From the NCBI GenBank assembly GCA_022866545.1, contig JALHUO010000015.1, forward strand, positions 1 to 34,121: DNA of 34,121 nt. The letters run 5' to 3'. The notes beneath the pieces are model-generated. The model was not told where the DNA came from. It saw only the letters and a program-made list of their open reading frames with translations, and searched no databases. Position 1 is the first letter of the stretch. Every line of letters begins with the position of its first letter. Positions 9,138 through 18,470 of this stretch are shown piece by piece. This DNA comes from Dehalococcoidia bacterium (lineage in GTDB: Bacteria; Chloroflexota; Dehalococcoidia; GIF9; AB-539-J10). The position numbers and the translations under genes are program-made.

Positions 9138-11081
9138 CTACGCCCTTTCACAGAACGTGCGAATCCGTCTAAGATTGTCAGTCACTAATTGATAAAGTTG
9201 TGGAAACTCTTCCTTTGTGTAGACTTTTAGAGCCTCCTCGTAGGCTTTAATTGCCTTCTTGCGGTTCTCTCCCCTCGCCTCTACCTCTGCTAGCGTTTCG
9301 TAGACGGTACCGAGATTGTTCTGGGTCATGGCGTATTGCATGGGAAAGCGCTCCCGAGTGTAAACCCTCAGGGCTTCTTCACAGGCTCTTATTGCCTTCT
9401 TACAGTTCTCTGCCTTTGCCTCTACGTCTGCTAGCCTTCCGTATGCAGTCCCAAGATTGTTCTGAGTCATGGCATAATCCATGGGGAAGCGTTCCAGAGT
9501 ATGAACTTTCAGGGCTTCTTCATAGGCTGCGATTGCCTTCTTACAGTTCTCTGCCTTTGCCTCTACGTCTGCTAGCCTTCCGCATGCAGTCCCAAGATTG
9601 TTCTGAGTCATGGCATAATTCATGGGGAAGCGTTCCAGAGTATGAACTTTCAGGGCTTCCTCATAGGCTTTTATTGCCTTCTTACAGTTCTCCGCCTTTG
9701 CCTCTACGCCTGCTAGCGTTCCGTATGCAGTCCCAAGATTGTTCTGAGTCATGGCATAATCCGTGGGGAAGCGTTCCAGAGTCCTGACTTTCAGGGCTTC
9801 TTCACAGGCTTTGATTGCCTTCTTACAGTTCTCTGCCTTTGCCTCTACGTCTGCTAGCGTTCCGTATGCAGTCCCAAGATTGTTCTGAGTCATGGCGTAA
9901 TTCATGGGAAAGCGTTCCAGAGTCCTAACTTTCAGGGCTTCTTCATAGGCTACGATTGCAGTCTTCATATACTCGGCTTTCTCCAATTCAACGGTCCCGC
10001 TTGCATATGCCTTGTTTCCAAGCCTGAGTAGTGCATCAGCTACTCCTGAGAAAGCAACTAGCGTCTGTTCAAAAATACCTAGATTCGACATTTCCGATTT
10101 CGGTTTAACTAAATATTCCAGATAGACCTCTTCAGCCTGAACTTTATCTTTTACTAACGCGATTAGCTCTTTGCTCTCTAAATTCTCAAGCCAGCCACTC
10201 CATTCAAAATCCTTCCCTTCTAATCCATCTTTCTTGGCAAGAGTTCTTATCCAGTTTAAAGGGAAGACCTGGTTTTCTTCATAAATTCCGCAGATGTAAA
10301 GATTCTTAATAACTCGCAAAATAGTCTTTTCGGCCTCAGCGCATTCGTCAAATCTTCTTTTCATTTCAGTTAAAGGCACGAGGATTGAGCCTATAGTCCC
10401 ATCAAATCTGACCTCAACCCAGTTCTTCCCAACTTCGTGGGCAATCTTTCTACCGGCATCTTCCGAAACCCTTTTAAGCTCAATGTTATTAGCAAATATT
10501 GTTTCCAAATCCATGTTCTTATCTAACATCTTATTTTTTACTTTTTTATGTTCCATCCCCGAACGACAAGTAGCAACAATAATTACATTGTTCGTAATAG
10601 CGATCTCGAATAAATGCTCAAAATTTTGTTGTTCAACGAATCTATGTAAATCGTCAAAGAGAATAACTCGTGGTCTCCAAAATTTAAGATGTTTGGGAAA
10701 TAGAAAGTTCTCCCGATTTATATCAGTGCATTTTGGAATTATGACATCGTGAGGTTTACTCAAATTCATTAGAGCTTCATAAGCAGCTCTAGATTTACCA
10801 CTCAAAGGAGGGCCAATTATTAATACATTCTCTTTCTTACTTAAACTTCCACTAATCAAGTTGTCTTCTGGTCTTTGATAATAGTATTTATCAAATGGAC
10901 GCATTCCTAACACCTCTTTTGGCTTTAGGGATGATGATTTTTTCCATATAATCTCATAGTATGCCTTGAGTTTTCTGTTTCTGTTATAAATGAGAGCAAT
11001 TAGCGGGATGATGACCACTAATAAGGTTCCTATTATTCCTACTATGATTTCTGTCATACAGTAATGCCCCTGATCCTCCAA
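9138..11081 (-). CDS. Membrane-anchored P-loop (STAND/AAA-like) NTPase with C-terminal tetratricopeptide repeats
   Basis: N-terminal TM IIVGIIGTLLVVIIPLIALIY; Walker A GPPLSGKS; Walker B VILFDDLHRF; sensor-like IIVATCRSG; C-terminal repeats (A)YEEALKV...YAMTQNNLGTAYG. Start may be ATG at 11057 rather than TTG at 11081. Confidence 0.88.
   Translation of the reverse strand: MEDQGHYCMTEIIVGIIGTLLVVIIPLIALIYNRNRKLKAYYEIIWKKSSSLKPKEVLGMRPFDKYYYQRPEDNLISGSLSKKENVLIIGPPLSGKSRAAYEALMNLSKPHDVIIPKCTDINRENFLFPKHLKFWRPRVILFDDLHRFVEQQNFEHLFEIAITNNVIIVATCRSGMEHKKVKNKMLDKNMDLETIFANNIELKRVSEDAGRKIAHEVGKNWVEVRFDGTIGSILVPLTEMKRRFDECAEAEKTILRVIKNLYICGIYEENQVFPLNWIRTLAKKDGLEGKDFEWSGWLENLESKELIALVKDKVQAEEVYLEYLVKPKSEMSNLGIFEQTLVAFSGVADALLRLGNKAYASGTVELEKAEYMKTAIVAYEEALKVRTLERFPMNYAMTQNNLGTAYGTLADVEAKAENCKKAIKACEEALKVRTLERFPTDYAMTQNNLGTAYGTLAGVEAKAENCKKAIKAYEEALKVHTLERFPMNYAMTQNNLGTACGRLADVEAKAENCKKAIAAYEEALKVHTLERFPMDYAMTQNNLGTAYGRLADVEAKAENCKKAIRACEEALRVYTRERFPMQYAMTQNNLGTVYETLAEVEARGENRKKAIKAYEEALKVYTKEEFPQLYQLVTDNLRRIRTFCERA
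9236..9945 (-). repeat. 141-bp tandem DNA repeats encoding 47-aa TPR units (about 5 copies)
   Basis: The landmark 'ctagc' (in tctgctagc) recurs at 9290, 9431, 9572, 9713 and 9854, exactly 141 bp apart, within near-identical sequence. Confidence 0.93.
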
Positions 11082-11106
11082 GCGAAATATCTGAGAATTG
11101 GTTGTT

Positions 11107-11125
11107 TACGAACTAATTGTTCGTA
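11107..11125. promoter_or_regulatory. Perfect inverted repeat TACGAAC-taatt-GTTCGTA between proS and the NTPase gene
   Basis: 7-bp perfect arms, 5-nt loop, directly adjacent to the proS stop; no U-tract in the minus-strand direction. Confidence 0.4.
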
Positions 11126-12835
11126 TTATTCAGCTAATTTTTCCCTCAGCACCCTACTAACCTCGGCGGCGAGATTCTGCAAAGTCAAGAGCTGGGCTTC
11201 CTTCTCCGTGCGCCATTTGGCCTCTATGCTCTGGCTCTGTAAAGTGCGTGGAGACAAGGTCAATCGTAGTGGGATTCCCAGGAGGTCAGCATCGTTGAAT
11301 TTGACGCCGGGGGAATCGTCACGGTCATCGAAAAGCACTTCAATCCCTTCTTTCTGTAATTCCTGATAAAGCTTTTCTGCCGTAGGAGCGACTGCCGATT
11401 TGGCCAACGACAGAGGGCAAAGGTAGACTTGGTAGGGGGCAACGCAGAGTGGCCAGATAATACCTTTGTCGTCGTGGCTTTGCTCTACGATGGCAGCCAG
11501 CAACCGCCCCAGTCCAATGCCATAGCTGCCCATAACAATAGGGCGCGACTTGCCATCACTGTCCAAAAAGGATGCTCCGAACCTCTCACTGATGAAGGTT
11601 CCTAGTTTGAATACATGCCCCACTTCAATGCCCCGGGACGAAGACAATTTGCCGCGACATTTGGGGCAGCAGTCTCCAGCCCGAGCCAGGGCGATATCAG
11701 TCATAAGGTGAACCTGGAAGTCCCTGGGATAATTGGCATTCTTGAAGTGATACCCTGGTTTATTGGCACCAACAATGAAACTGGAGGCTGAAGTTATGGA
11801 ATCATCAGCCACGACCCTGACTCCCTTTATGCCTATCGGTGAGGCAAAGCCAGCCACAAGTCCAGCTCCATTCACTTCGGCTTCCGTAGCCAGGCGAAGC
11901 TCAGAGCACTTTAAGGCATTTCTCAATTTCGTTTCGTTGACTTCAAGGTCGCCTCGAATGAGGACGAAGACAAACTCACCATCGGAGAAATAGAACACGG
12001 CCTTAAGAGTCTGACTTGACGGCACGCCCACAAAACCCGCCACTTCCTCTATGGTTTTTGTGGTCGGCGTGGCTATCTCCTCTAAAGGAAGCAGGGATTC
12101 AGCATTGATTCTTGTCTTCACAAATTGAGCCTTCTCGGCATTGGCGGCATAGTCACCGTTGGAACAGCAAATGACTTCGTCCTCACCATCTTCGGTGAGG
12201 ATCATGAACTCGTGGGAATCCTTACCACCTATGGCACCGCTGTCAGCTTCTATCATCAACGCCGGCAAGCTGAGACGGGCATAGATGTTCTTGTAAGCCC
12301 GGCACATCTTCCGATAACTTTCATCCAGGCCAGCCACATTAACGTCAAAGCTGTAGAGGTCTTTCATAATAAACTCACGGACTCTCAACAAGCCACCGCG
12401 AGGACGTGGTTCATCGCGAAGCTTGGTCTGTATTTGATAAAGGAGCAAGGGAAGATCCCGGTAGCTCTGCACGTAACGGTGGACAAGGTCGGCAATAACC
12501 TCTTCGTGGGTGGGCCCCAGAGCCAGTGTGTGCTCCTTGCGGTCGGTCAAGGTGAATAGAGACTTGCCAAAAGATACATCTCTGCCTGACCGCTGCCATA
12601 ATTCAAAAGGTTGCAACACGGGCAGCATCAATTCTTGCCCGCCGGCCTTATCCATTTCATCTCTGATTATGTTTTCTATCTTCTTGAGCGCCCGCCAGCC
12701 CAAAGGCAAGTAAGAATAAACTCCAGCAGCCTCCTGTGCGATCATACCGGCCCTGACCAGTAGCTGGTGGCTTGTGTTCTCAGCTTCTGTGGGTGCCTCC
12801 CGTAGTGTCTTGCCAAAAATCTTAGAAAAGCGCAT
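11126..12835 (-). CDS. proS: Prolyl-tRNA synthetase (bacterial type with editing insertion)
   Basis: MRFSKIFGKTLREAPTEAENTSHQLLVRAGMI, GPTHEEVIADLV and GSYGIGLGRLLAAIVEQ motifs. Confidence 0.97.
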   Translation of the reverse strand: MRFSKIFGKTLREAPTEAENTSHQLLVRAGMIAQEAAGVYSYLPLGWRALKKIENIIRDEMDKAGGQELMLPVLQPFELWQRSGRDVSFGKSLFTLTDRKEHTLALGPTHEEVIADLVHRYVQSYRDLPLLLYQIQTKLRDEPRPRGGLLRVREFIMKDLYSFDVNVAGLDESYRKMCRAYKNIYARLSLPALMIEADSGAIGGKDSHEFMILTEDGEDEVICCSNGDYAANAEKAQFVKTRINAESLLPLEEIATPTTKTIEEVAGFVGVPSSQTLKAVFYFSDGEFVFVLIRGDLEVNETKLRNALKCSELRLATEAEVNGAGLVAGFASPIGIKGVRVVADDSITSASSFIVGANKPGYHFKNANYPRDFQVHLMTDIALARAGDCCPKCRGKLSSSRGIEVGHVFKLGTFISERFGASFLDSDGKSRPIVMGSYGIGLGRLLAAIVEQSHDDKGIIWPLCVAPYQVYLCPLSLAKSAVAPTAEKLYQELQKEGIEVLFDDRDDSPGVKFNDADLLGIPLRLTLSPRTLQSQSIEAKWRTEKEAQLLTLQNLAAEVSRVLREKLAE

Positions 12836-12855
12836 TGTCCTTACTATGATCCTCT

Positions 12856-13902
12856 CTAAGTAAGAGAGTCTATCTCTGCCATTAGAGCTTCTACAAACCT
12901 GTCCTCGCTAACTGTGCCCACTGCTTTCCCGTTTCTAAATATAGCACCTTTGCCCTTGCCGCAGGCAATGCCGACATCGGCATCTTTAGCCTCGCCAGGG
13001 CCGTTGACTACGCAGCCCATGACCGCCACCTTAATAGGCTTGGTTACTCTTTCCAGGCATTTGTTCACCTCTTCAGCCAGGGCAATGATATCAACTTCAG
13101 CCCGGCCACAAGAAGGGCAGCTCACTAGAGTTGGACCTCGCTGACGGAGCCCCAGGCTTTTAAGAATTTCGTAGGCCACGAATACCTCTTCGCAGGGATG
13201 AGCAGTGAGAGAAACGCGTATGGTATCGCCAATCCCCTGACAAAGAAGTACACCAATGCCTGTGGCGCTGCGTATGGCTCCCGTCCGGGGAAGCCCAGCC
13301 TCAGTGACGCCCAGATGCAGCGGGTAGGGCATTTTATCGGCAATCATTTGGTAAGCCTGGATGGTAGTGGGAACATCAAAGGCTTTGAGGGAAACCTTGA
13401 TTAAATCGAAGTCCAGGTTTTCCATAAGCTTAATCTGCTCTAATGCCATGTTGACCATGCGCTCAGCTAGTGGAGAACCAGGCTGAAAGTCAGCGGGTAA
13501 ACTGCCGGCATTTACCCCAATACGGATAGGCACCCCTCGTTCTTTAGCAGCGGCTACTACCCGGGCAATCTGATTCTTGTCCCCTATATTGCCGGGATTG
13601 AGGCGGAGTCCGTCAACACCAGCCTTTAACGCACCCAAGGCCAAGCGGTAGTCGAAATGTATATCAGCAATAATAGGTAGTGAGACGCTCTTCTTTATAG
13701 TTGCCAGGCTTTCAGCAGCTTCCCCATCAGGAACTGCCACTCGCACAATTTGACAGCCAGAATCCTCTAGCTCCTTAATCTGGTTTACGGTAGTCGGAAT
13801 GTCACGGGTGTCGGTCTTGCTCATGGACTGCACCACGATGGGGGCGCCGCCACCAACGGTCACCTTGCCGATTCTCAATTGTTTGGAAATTCGGCGTGTC
13901 AT
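12856..13902 (-). CDS. ispG: (E)-4-hydroxy-3-methylbut-2-enyl-diphosphate synthase
   Basis: VGGGAPIVVQSMSKTDTRD, SCPSCGR and MGCVVNGPGEAKDADVGIACG motifs. Confidence 0.97.
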   Translation of the reverse strand: MTRRISKQLRIGKVTVGGGAPIVVQSMSKTDTRDIPTTVNQIKELEDSGCQIVRVAVPDGEAAESLATIKKSVSLPIIADIHFDYRLALGALKAGVDGLRLNPGNIGDKNQIARVVAAAKERGVPIRIGVNAGSLPADFQPGSPLAERMVNMALEQIKLMENLDFDLIKVSLKAFDVPTTIQAYQMIADKMPYPLHLGVTEAGLPRTGAIRSATGIGVLLCQGIGDTIRVSLTAHPCEEVFVAYEILKSLGLRQRGPTLVSCPSCGRAEVDIIALAEEVNKCLERVTKPIKVAVMGCVVNGPGEAKDADVGIACGKGKGAIFRNGKAVGTVSEDRFVEALMAEIDSLT

Positions 13903-15209
13903 AGTCCGAACCCCTTGCCGCTGATCAGACGATAGACATCACTGAAGGTTACCAAGACCATAATTGCAATTAGAAGAGCAGTACCAACGTAGTGGGCTAA
14001 ACGCACTGTGCGAGTGGAGAGACGTTTCCCATGCCTGAAGCCCTCAATGAGAGCCACCAGCATCCCCCCTCCATCTAAGGGAGGTATGGGGAAGAGATTA
14101 AATATCCCGAGACCGAGGCTAATTACGGCAGCCATAAATAGTAGGTTGCTGAAGCCGGAGGAGCGCACTACCTCTACTGTCAATTGACCAGCACCTATTG
14201 GCCCGATCAAGGCTAGATCGGGAGATTCTATCATTAGAGGGATAGCCTCTATTATGAGCACAGGCATATAGATAATGTACCTCGCTCCCGAATAGACTGC
14301 GCTCCACACGGGAAGTCGCTCTTGTTCGATGTGCGTCCCTTCCACCCATCGCATGTCTAGACCGGGCAAGGTCTCGTAACCAACATTAATCAGAGAGGAT
14401 GCAGTCACGTTCCCCTCTCGAAGCAAGACTATGTTTATTTTCTCACCTTCCGCAACGGAACGCAGGGCACTGGACATGCTCTCATCATTGTATGCGCCCT
14501 GTCCATTGATGCTTAAGATGGTATCACCAGCTCTAATGTCGGCTTCGTAGGCTGGCGAGCCTTCCTCCACCTGGCTCACCAGATTCCAACAAAGCAAGAC
14601 GCCGATTATGCGGCGTTGTAATTCTGGATCGAATTTCGGCTTCACTGTAGTTTGTATTTCCTGACTGTCCCTTAAGAGAAGCAAAGTTATATCCGCCCCT
14701 TCCTCGACTGAATTCACTATATTCTGCACGTCCCCCCACCTACGGACGGGTTGCCCCTCCACGTCGAGAATTATGTCCCCTGGTTCAATGCCGGCTTGTT
14801 TGGCGGAAGAGTTCGCTGCTACAGAGTGTACCATGAGTCCGTTGCCGGTAACGAAGGATACGGGCAGAGCAAGAAAAGCACTGAGTAGAACAAAGGCCAG
14901 AAGAACGTTGACCAGTGGACCGGCAACATAGATTCCCAACCTGGTCCACGGCCCTTTGCCAGCCAGGCTTCGGGGTACTGTGGGGTCATCTTCTCCGGCA
15001 GCCCTAACAAAGGCTCCTATAGGTATGGCATTAAGTGAGTATGTTGTCTCGCCTCGTTTGATGCCAAAGAGTCTTGGGGGGATGCCTATACCGAACTCTT
15101 CGACCTTCACTCCGGCACGTTTGGCAGCAATGAAGTGCCCCAATTCGTGAAGACACATTGCCACGAATAGAGCCACGACGAAAAGGACAATGATTATGGC
15201 GACGCTCAT
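13899..15209 (-). CDS. rseP: RseP-like site-2 intramembrane metalloprotease with PDZ domain(s)
   Basis: HELGH near the N-terminus, PDZ-like segments, FNLFPIPPLDGG near the C-terminus. Confidence 0.94.
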   Translation of the reverse strand: MSVAIIIVLFVVALFVAMCLHELGHFIAAKRAGVKVEEFGIGIPPRLFGIKRGETTYSLNAIPIGAFVRAAGEDDPTVPRSLAGKGPWTRLGIYVAGPLVNVLLAFVLLSAFLALPVSFVTGNGLMVHSVAANSSAKQAGIEPGDIILDVEGQPVRRWGDVQNIVNSVEEGADITLLLLRDSQEIQTTVKPKFDPELQRRIIGVLLCWNLVSQVEEGSPAYEADIRAGDTILSINGQGAYNDESMSSALRSVAEGEKINIVLLREGNVTASSLINVGYETLPGLDMRWVEGTHIEQERLPVWSAVYSGARYIIYMPVLIIEAIPLMIESPDLALIGPIGAGQLTVEVVRSSGFSNLLFMAAVISLGLGIFNLFPIPPLDGGGMLVALIEGFRHGKRLSTRTVRLAHYVGTALLIAIMVLVTFSDVYRLISGKGFGL

Positions 15210-15212
15210 CTC

Positions 15213-16382
15213 TTATCTCTCTATCCGGCGCCTGCTTCTTCCTTCAGGCTTCTGGCAACGACCAAGGGAAATGCGCGTAGCGCATTCTCTGGCCCAGTTG
15301 TCGGCAGCCAGTATGTCCTCCAGGGACGGCCGGCTGATGTCCTGATGTTGGTCAAGTGTTTCTTGCACAATTCTGGCTATATCGGTGAAACGTGTTCTAT
15401 GGCTGAGAAAGAACTCTACGGCTACCTCATCCGCGGCACAAAGCACTGCCGAATAGGTTCCTCCCGATTTGCCAGCCTCCACAGCCAGTTTGAGACAGGG
15501 GAATTTGTCATAGTCCACAGATTCAAAGTCCAGAGAGCTGATATTATTCCAATTAAGGCGGGGCAGTTCCGGATTAGGCCACCTTCGGGGATAGGAAAGG
15601 GCGTACTGAATGGGTAGCCTCATATCAGGCCAGCTAAGCTGAGCTTTAAGGGAACCATCCGTAAATTCCACCATGGAGTGAATGATAGACTGGGGATGAA
15701 TTAGTATTTCAATACTATCAAAGGGGAAAGAGAAAAGCCAATGAGCTTCAATGACCTCCAGCCCTTTGTTCATAAGTGTTGCAGAATCTATGGTTACCTT
15801 CTTTCCCATCTGCCATACGGGGTGTTGAAGAGCTTGGTCCGGAGTTACCTCAGCCAATTGTGCCTGTGAATAGCGATAAAAAGGCCCTCCAGAGGCAGTG
15901 AGAAGAAGCCTTCGCGGCTTGGTGTCTTCTCCCTGCAGACATTGCCAGATGGCACTATGCTCGCTATCAATGGGCAGAATTTCAGCCTTATGGAGGCTAG
16001 CTTCACGGACAATGATTTCACCGGCCATGACCAATACTTCCTTGCTAGCCAGGGCAACTGTCTTGCCGGCCCGCAAAGCTGCCAGAGTCGGGCTCAATCC
16101 GGCCTTACCCACAGTGGCTACGACAACGAAATCAACCTCAGGATGGCTGGCTATATCTTCTACGGACAGAAATTGCCCACCGTAGCTAACAGCAGGCTTG
16201 ACTGATGGACAAACCATTTTGGGCTTAAATTGCCGAATTTGCCTTTCCAGAAGCTTGAGGTTCTTGTTCCCTGTCAGAGCTACTACTTCCAGTTCGTCAG
16301 GGAAAGCACGGATTACATCCAGAGCTTGTCGACCTATGGAACCTGTTGAGCCCAGGACAGCTACTTTTTTTACGCCACCCAT
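15213..16382 (-). CDS. dxr: 1-deoxy-D-xylulose 5-phosphate reductoisomerase
   Basis: VAVLGSTGSIGRQALDVI, ALASKEVLVMAG, LPIDSEHSAIWQCL and ATLMNKGLEVIEAHWLF motifs. Confidence 0.97.
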   Translation of the reverse strand: MGGVKKVAVLGSTGSIGRQALDVIRAFPDELEVVALTGNKNLKLLERQIRQFKPKMVCPSVKPAVSYGGQFLSVEDIASHPEVDFVVVATVGKAGLSPTLAALRAGKTVALASKEVLVMAGEIIVREASLHKAEILPIDSEHSAIWQCLQGEDTKPRRLLLTASGGPFYRYSQAQLAEVTPDQALQHPVWQMGKKVTIDSATLMNKGLEVIEAHWLFSFPFDSIEILIHPQSIIHSMVEFTDGSLKAQLSWPDMRLPIQYALSYPRRWPNPELPRLNWNNISSLDFESVDYDKFPCLKLAVEAGKSGGTYSAVLCAADEVAVEFFLSHRTRFTDIARIVQETLDQHQDISRPSLEDILAADNWARECATRISLGRCQKPEGRSRRRIER

Positions 16383-17194
16383 ATCACGTAATAGTATATC
16401 ACTGCCCCCACGAATATAAGGCTATCGAAGCGGTCAAGGACGCCGCCATGTCCCGGCAGCAAATTACCGGATTCTTTCACTCCCATATTGCGCTTGAGCA
16501 GGGATTCAACCAGGTCGCCAAGCTGAGCAAAGAGGCCGACGAGAAAGCCCAGGAGCATAATTTGCCAGTATCTAAAAGCAAAAGGAGCCCCTACCTTAAC
16601 GGAGATCAGCTTAAGAACCGTCGCTATTACAACAGCGGCCAGAATGGCGCCTACTAATCCCCCTAGGGCACCTTCCCAAGTTTTGGCTGGGCTTATCGCA
16701 GGAGTCAGCTTATGCTTACCCCTTGCCCGTCCGACAAAATAGGCGCTGGTATCGTTGGCAAATGTAGTCAGCATGGCCAGGTAAACCCAGTTTCGGCCAT
16801 CCTCTAAACCGCGCAAATTCAGCCAGTAGCTGAGCATCCAACCTACATAGAGAGCACCGACTATTGTCCATGCCCAGTCGCGGAATGCCTCTTCTCTCGA
16901 CTGGCGGAGCAATAGGCAAATCAAGGAGACTAACACTGTGGCGGTAACAACTGTGGGCAAAAGATCGGGATTGGCGTAATGAGGGCTTAGGACAAGCGCC
17001 AGCGTCCATGACAAACCCAGATAAAGCAGGGGCTCTCTCCTGTCGAAATTGGCCATGTGGTAGAACTCGAAAGTGCCGGCTAATGCCGCTGCAGCTATGA
17101 GAAGACTAAACCAGGGCCAGGGGTCACCAAACCAGATAGCAAGGACAATGAGGGGGAGGCCTGCGGCGGCAGTAATGACTCTGTACCTGAGCAC
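16370..17194 (-). CDS. cdsA: Phosphatidate cytidylyltransferase
   Basis: Multi-TM protein with SPAKTWEGALGG and GDLVESLLKRNMGVKESGNLLPGHGGVLDRFDS signature; GTG start. Confidence 0.95.
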   Translation of the reverse strand: MLRYRVITAAAGLPLIVLAIWFGDPWPWFSLLIAAAALAGTFEFYHMANFDRREPLLYLGLSWTLALVLSPHYANPDLLPTVVTATVLVSLICLLLRQSREEAFRDWAWTIVGALYVGWMLSYWLNLRGLEDGRNWVYLAMLTTFANDTSAYFVGRARGKHKLTPAISPAKTWEGALGGLVGAILAAVVIATVLKLISVKVGAPFAFRYWQIMLLGFLVGLFAQLGDLVESLLKRNMGVKESGNLLPGHGGVLDRFDSLIFVGAVIYYYVIWVA

Positions 17195-17399
17195 AGGTCT
17201 ATTTTAGCAGCTTTTGAGTGGTCACAGACTAGCCAATGTCTAACCCCATGAATGGAGTTGTTTGAACTAGCATCATATGTGGCATCTAATACTGAGCGGT
17301 AGCGAAACATTTGAGGGCAAAGTGACAACTGGTGAAGGACAGAGATTCGACTAGATCTAGCGAGGGCCTCCGAAGAGGCGAATGGCTTTTGGGCTTGAA

Positions 17400-17957
17400 C
17401 TATATTTCCTGTATTTCCTTTTCCTTGCGCTGCCCCAATTCATTTACCTTCCCCACACAAGTCTCTGTAAGCTGGTCGATTTTCTTAGTATTGTTTTTGA
17501 GGTCGTCTTCCGATATTTCTTTATTTTCTTCCATCTCTCTTAATTTCTCAATACCATCTCTTCTTATGTTGCGTATGGCAATCCGCCGCTCCTCTACTTT
17601 CTTGGACACGAACTTGACCAGCTCCTTGCGGCGCTCCTCGCTAAGAGGCGGGATGACCACTCGAATTAAATTACCATCATTCGCAGGGTTAAGGCCGATA
17701 TTGGCTGTGAGAATGGCTCTCTCGATGTCGCGTAACGATGTGCGGTCCCAAGGCTGAATGATAATTAGGTTAGCCTCAGGTATAGAAATTGTGGCGAGTT
17801 GACGTAGCGGGATAGTGGTGCTCTGATAGTTAACCATGATATGGTCAAGTAAGGCCGGAGTGGCACGCCCGGCACGCAGGGTAGCTAATTCTCTAGCCAG
17901 GCCATCTGTGGCCTTCTGCATTCGGGAGTTCAGTTCAACGAATAGTTCATCTAACAT
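17400..17957 (-). CDS. frr: Ribosome recycling factor
   Basis: LRAGRATPALLDHI, PEANLIIIQPWD and IPPLSEERRKELVKFV motifs. Confidence 0.97.
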   Translation of the reverse strand: MLDELFVELNSRMQKATDGLARELATLRAGRATPALLDHIMVNYQSTTIPLRQLATISIPEANLIIIQPWDRTSLRDIERAILTANIGLNPANDGNLIRVVIPPLSEERRKELVKFVSKKVEERRIAIRNIRRDGIEKLREMEENKEISEDDLKNNTKKIDQLTETCVGKVNELGQRKEKEIQEI

Positions 17958-17960
17958 GGC

Positions 17961-18470
17961 TTAGTGATCGACACCAAGCTCGAATCTGGCAAACCTGCCT
18001 ACTTTAATGTTCTCACCCACTTTGGCAATCGCCTCAACAATAATTTCCTGTACTGTTCTGGTAGGATCCTTGATGAAAGGCTGGCTAAGAAGGCAAGCTT
18101 CTTGAGGGTCTGTTTCTGCTTTTGGTGGCATCTCTTCGCTACTGATGAATTGCGGGCAAGTGGCAGCTACCTGCATAGCTAAGTCGCGGGCAAGTCTTCT
18201 GAATTCATCGGTCCGAGCTACAAAATCGGTTTCGCAATTTAGCTCCACTAATACTCCAATGTGCCTGGTGTGATGAATATAAGCTTCAATTACACCTTCC
18301 GTTACAAGCTCATCCTTCTTCTTCTCAGCAATCGCTGCTCCGCGTCGTTTCAGGAATTCGATTGCCTTCTCCATATCGCCACCCACCTCTGACAAAGCCT
18401 TATTGCAGTCAGATATGCCTACATTGGTCCTGTTTCTTAACTCTTTTACTGCTTCAACTGGTATTTTCAT
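17961..18470 (-). CDS. tsf: Elongation factor Ts (short form)
   Basis: VKELRNRTNVGISDCNKAL and VLVELNCETDFVARTDEF motifs. Confidence 0.97.
   Translation of the reverse strand: MKIPVEAVKELRNRTNVGISDCNKALSEVGGDMEKAIEFLKRRGAAIAEKKKDELVTEGVIEAYIHHTRHIGVLVELNCETDFVARTDEFRRLARDLAMQVAATCPQFISSEEMPPKAETDPQEACLLSQPFIKDPTRTVQEIIVEAIAKVGENIKVGRFARFELGVDH

Noticed and set aside
9251-9787. + strand ORF of 178 aa with repeats (LPLPLRLLAFRMQSQDCSESWH)
   Set aside because: Antisense of the 141-bp TPR-coding repeats; open only because the repeat is in register.
9236-9945. Possible CRISPR or minisatellite
   Set aside because: 141-bp period is a multiple of 3 and the repeats encode in-frame TPR units; no repeat/spacer structure.
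17195-17399. uppS remnant between cdsA and frr
   Set aside because: Frames examined show no undecaprenyl-diphosphate synthase motif; only a short chance ORF (17095-17328).
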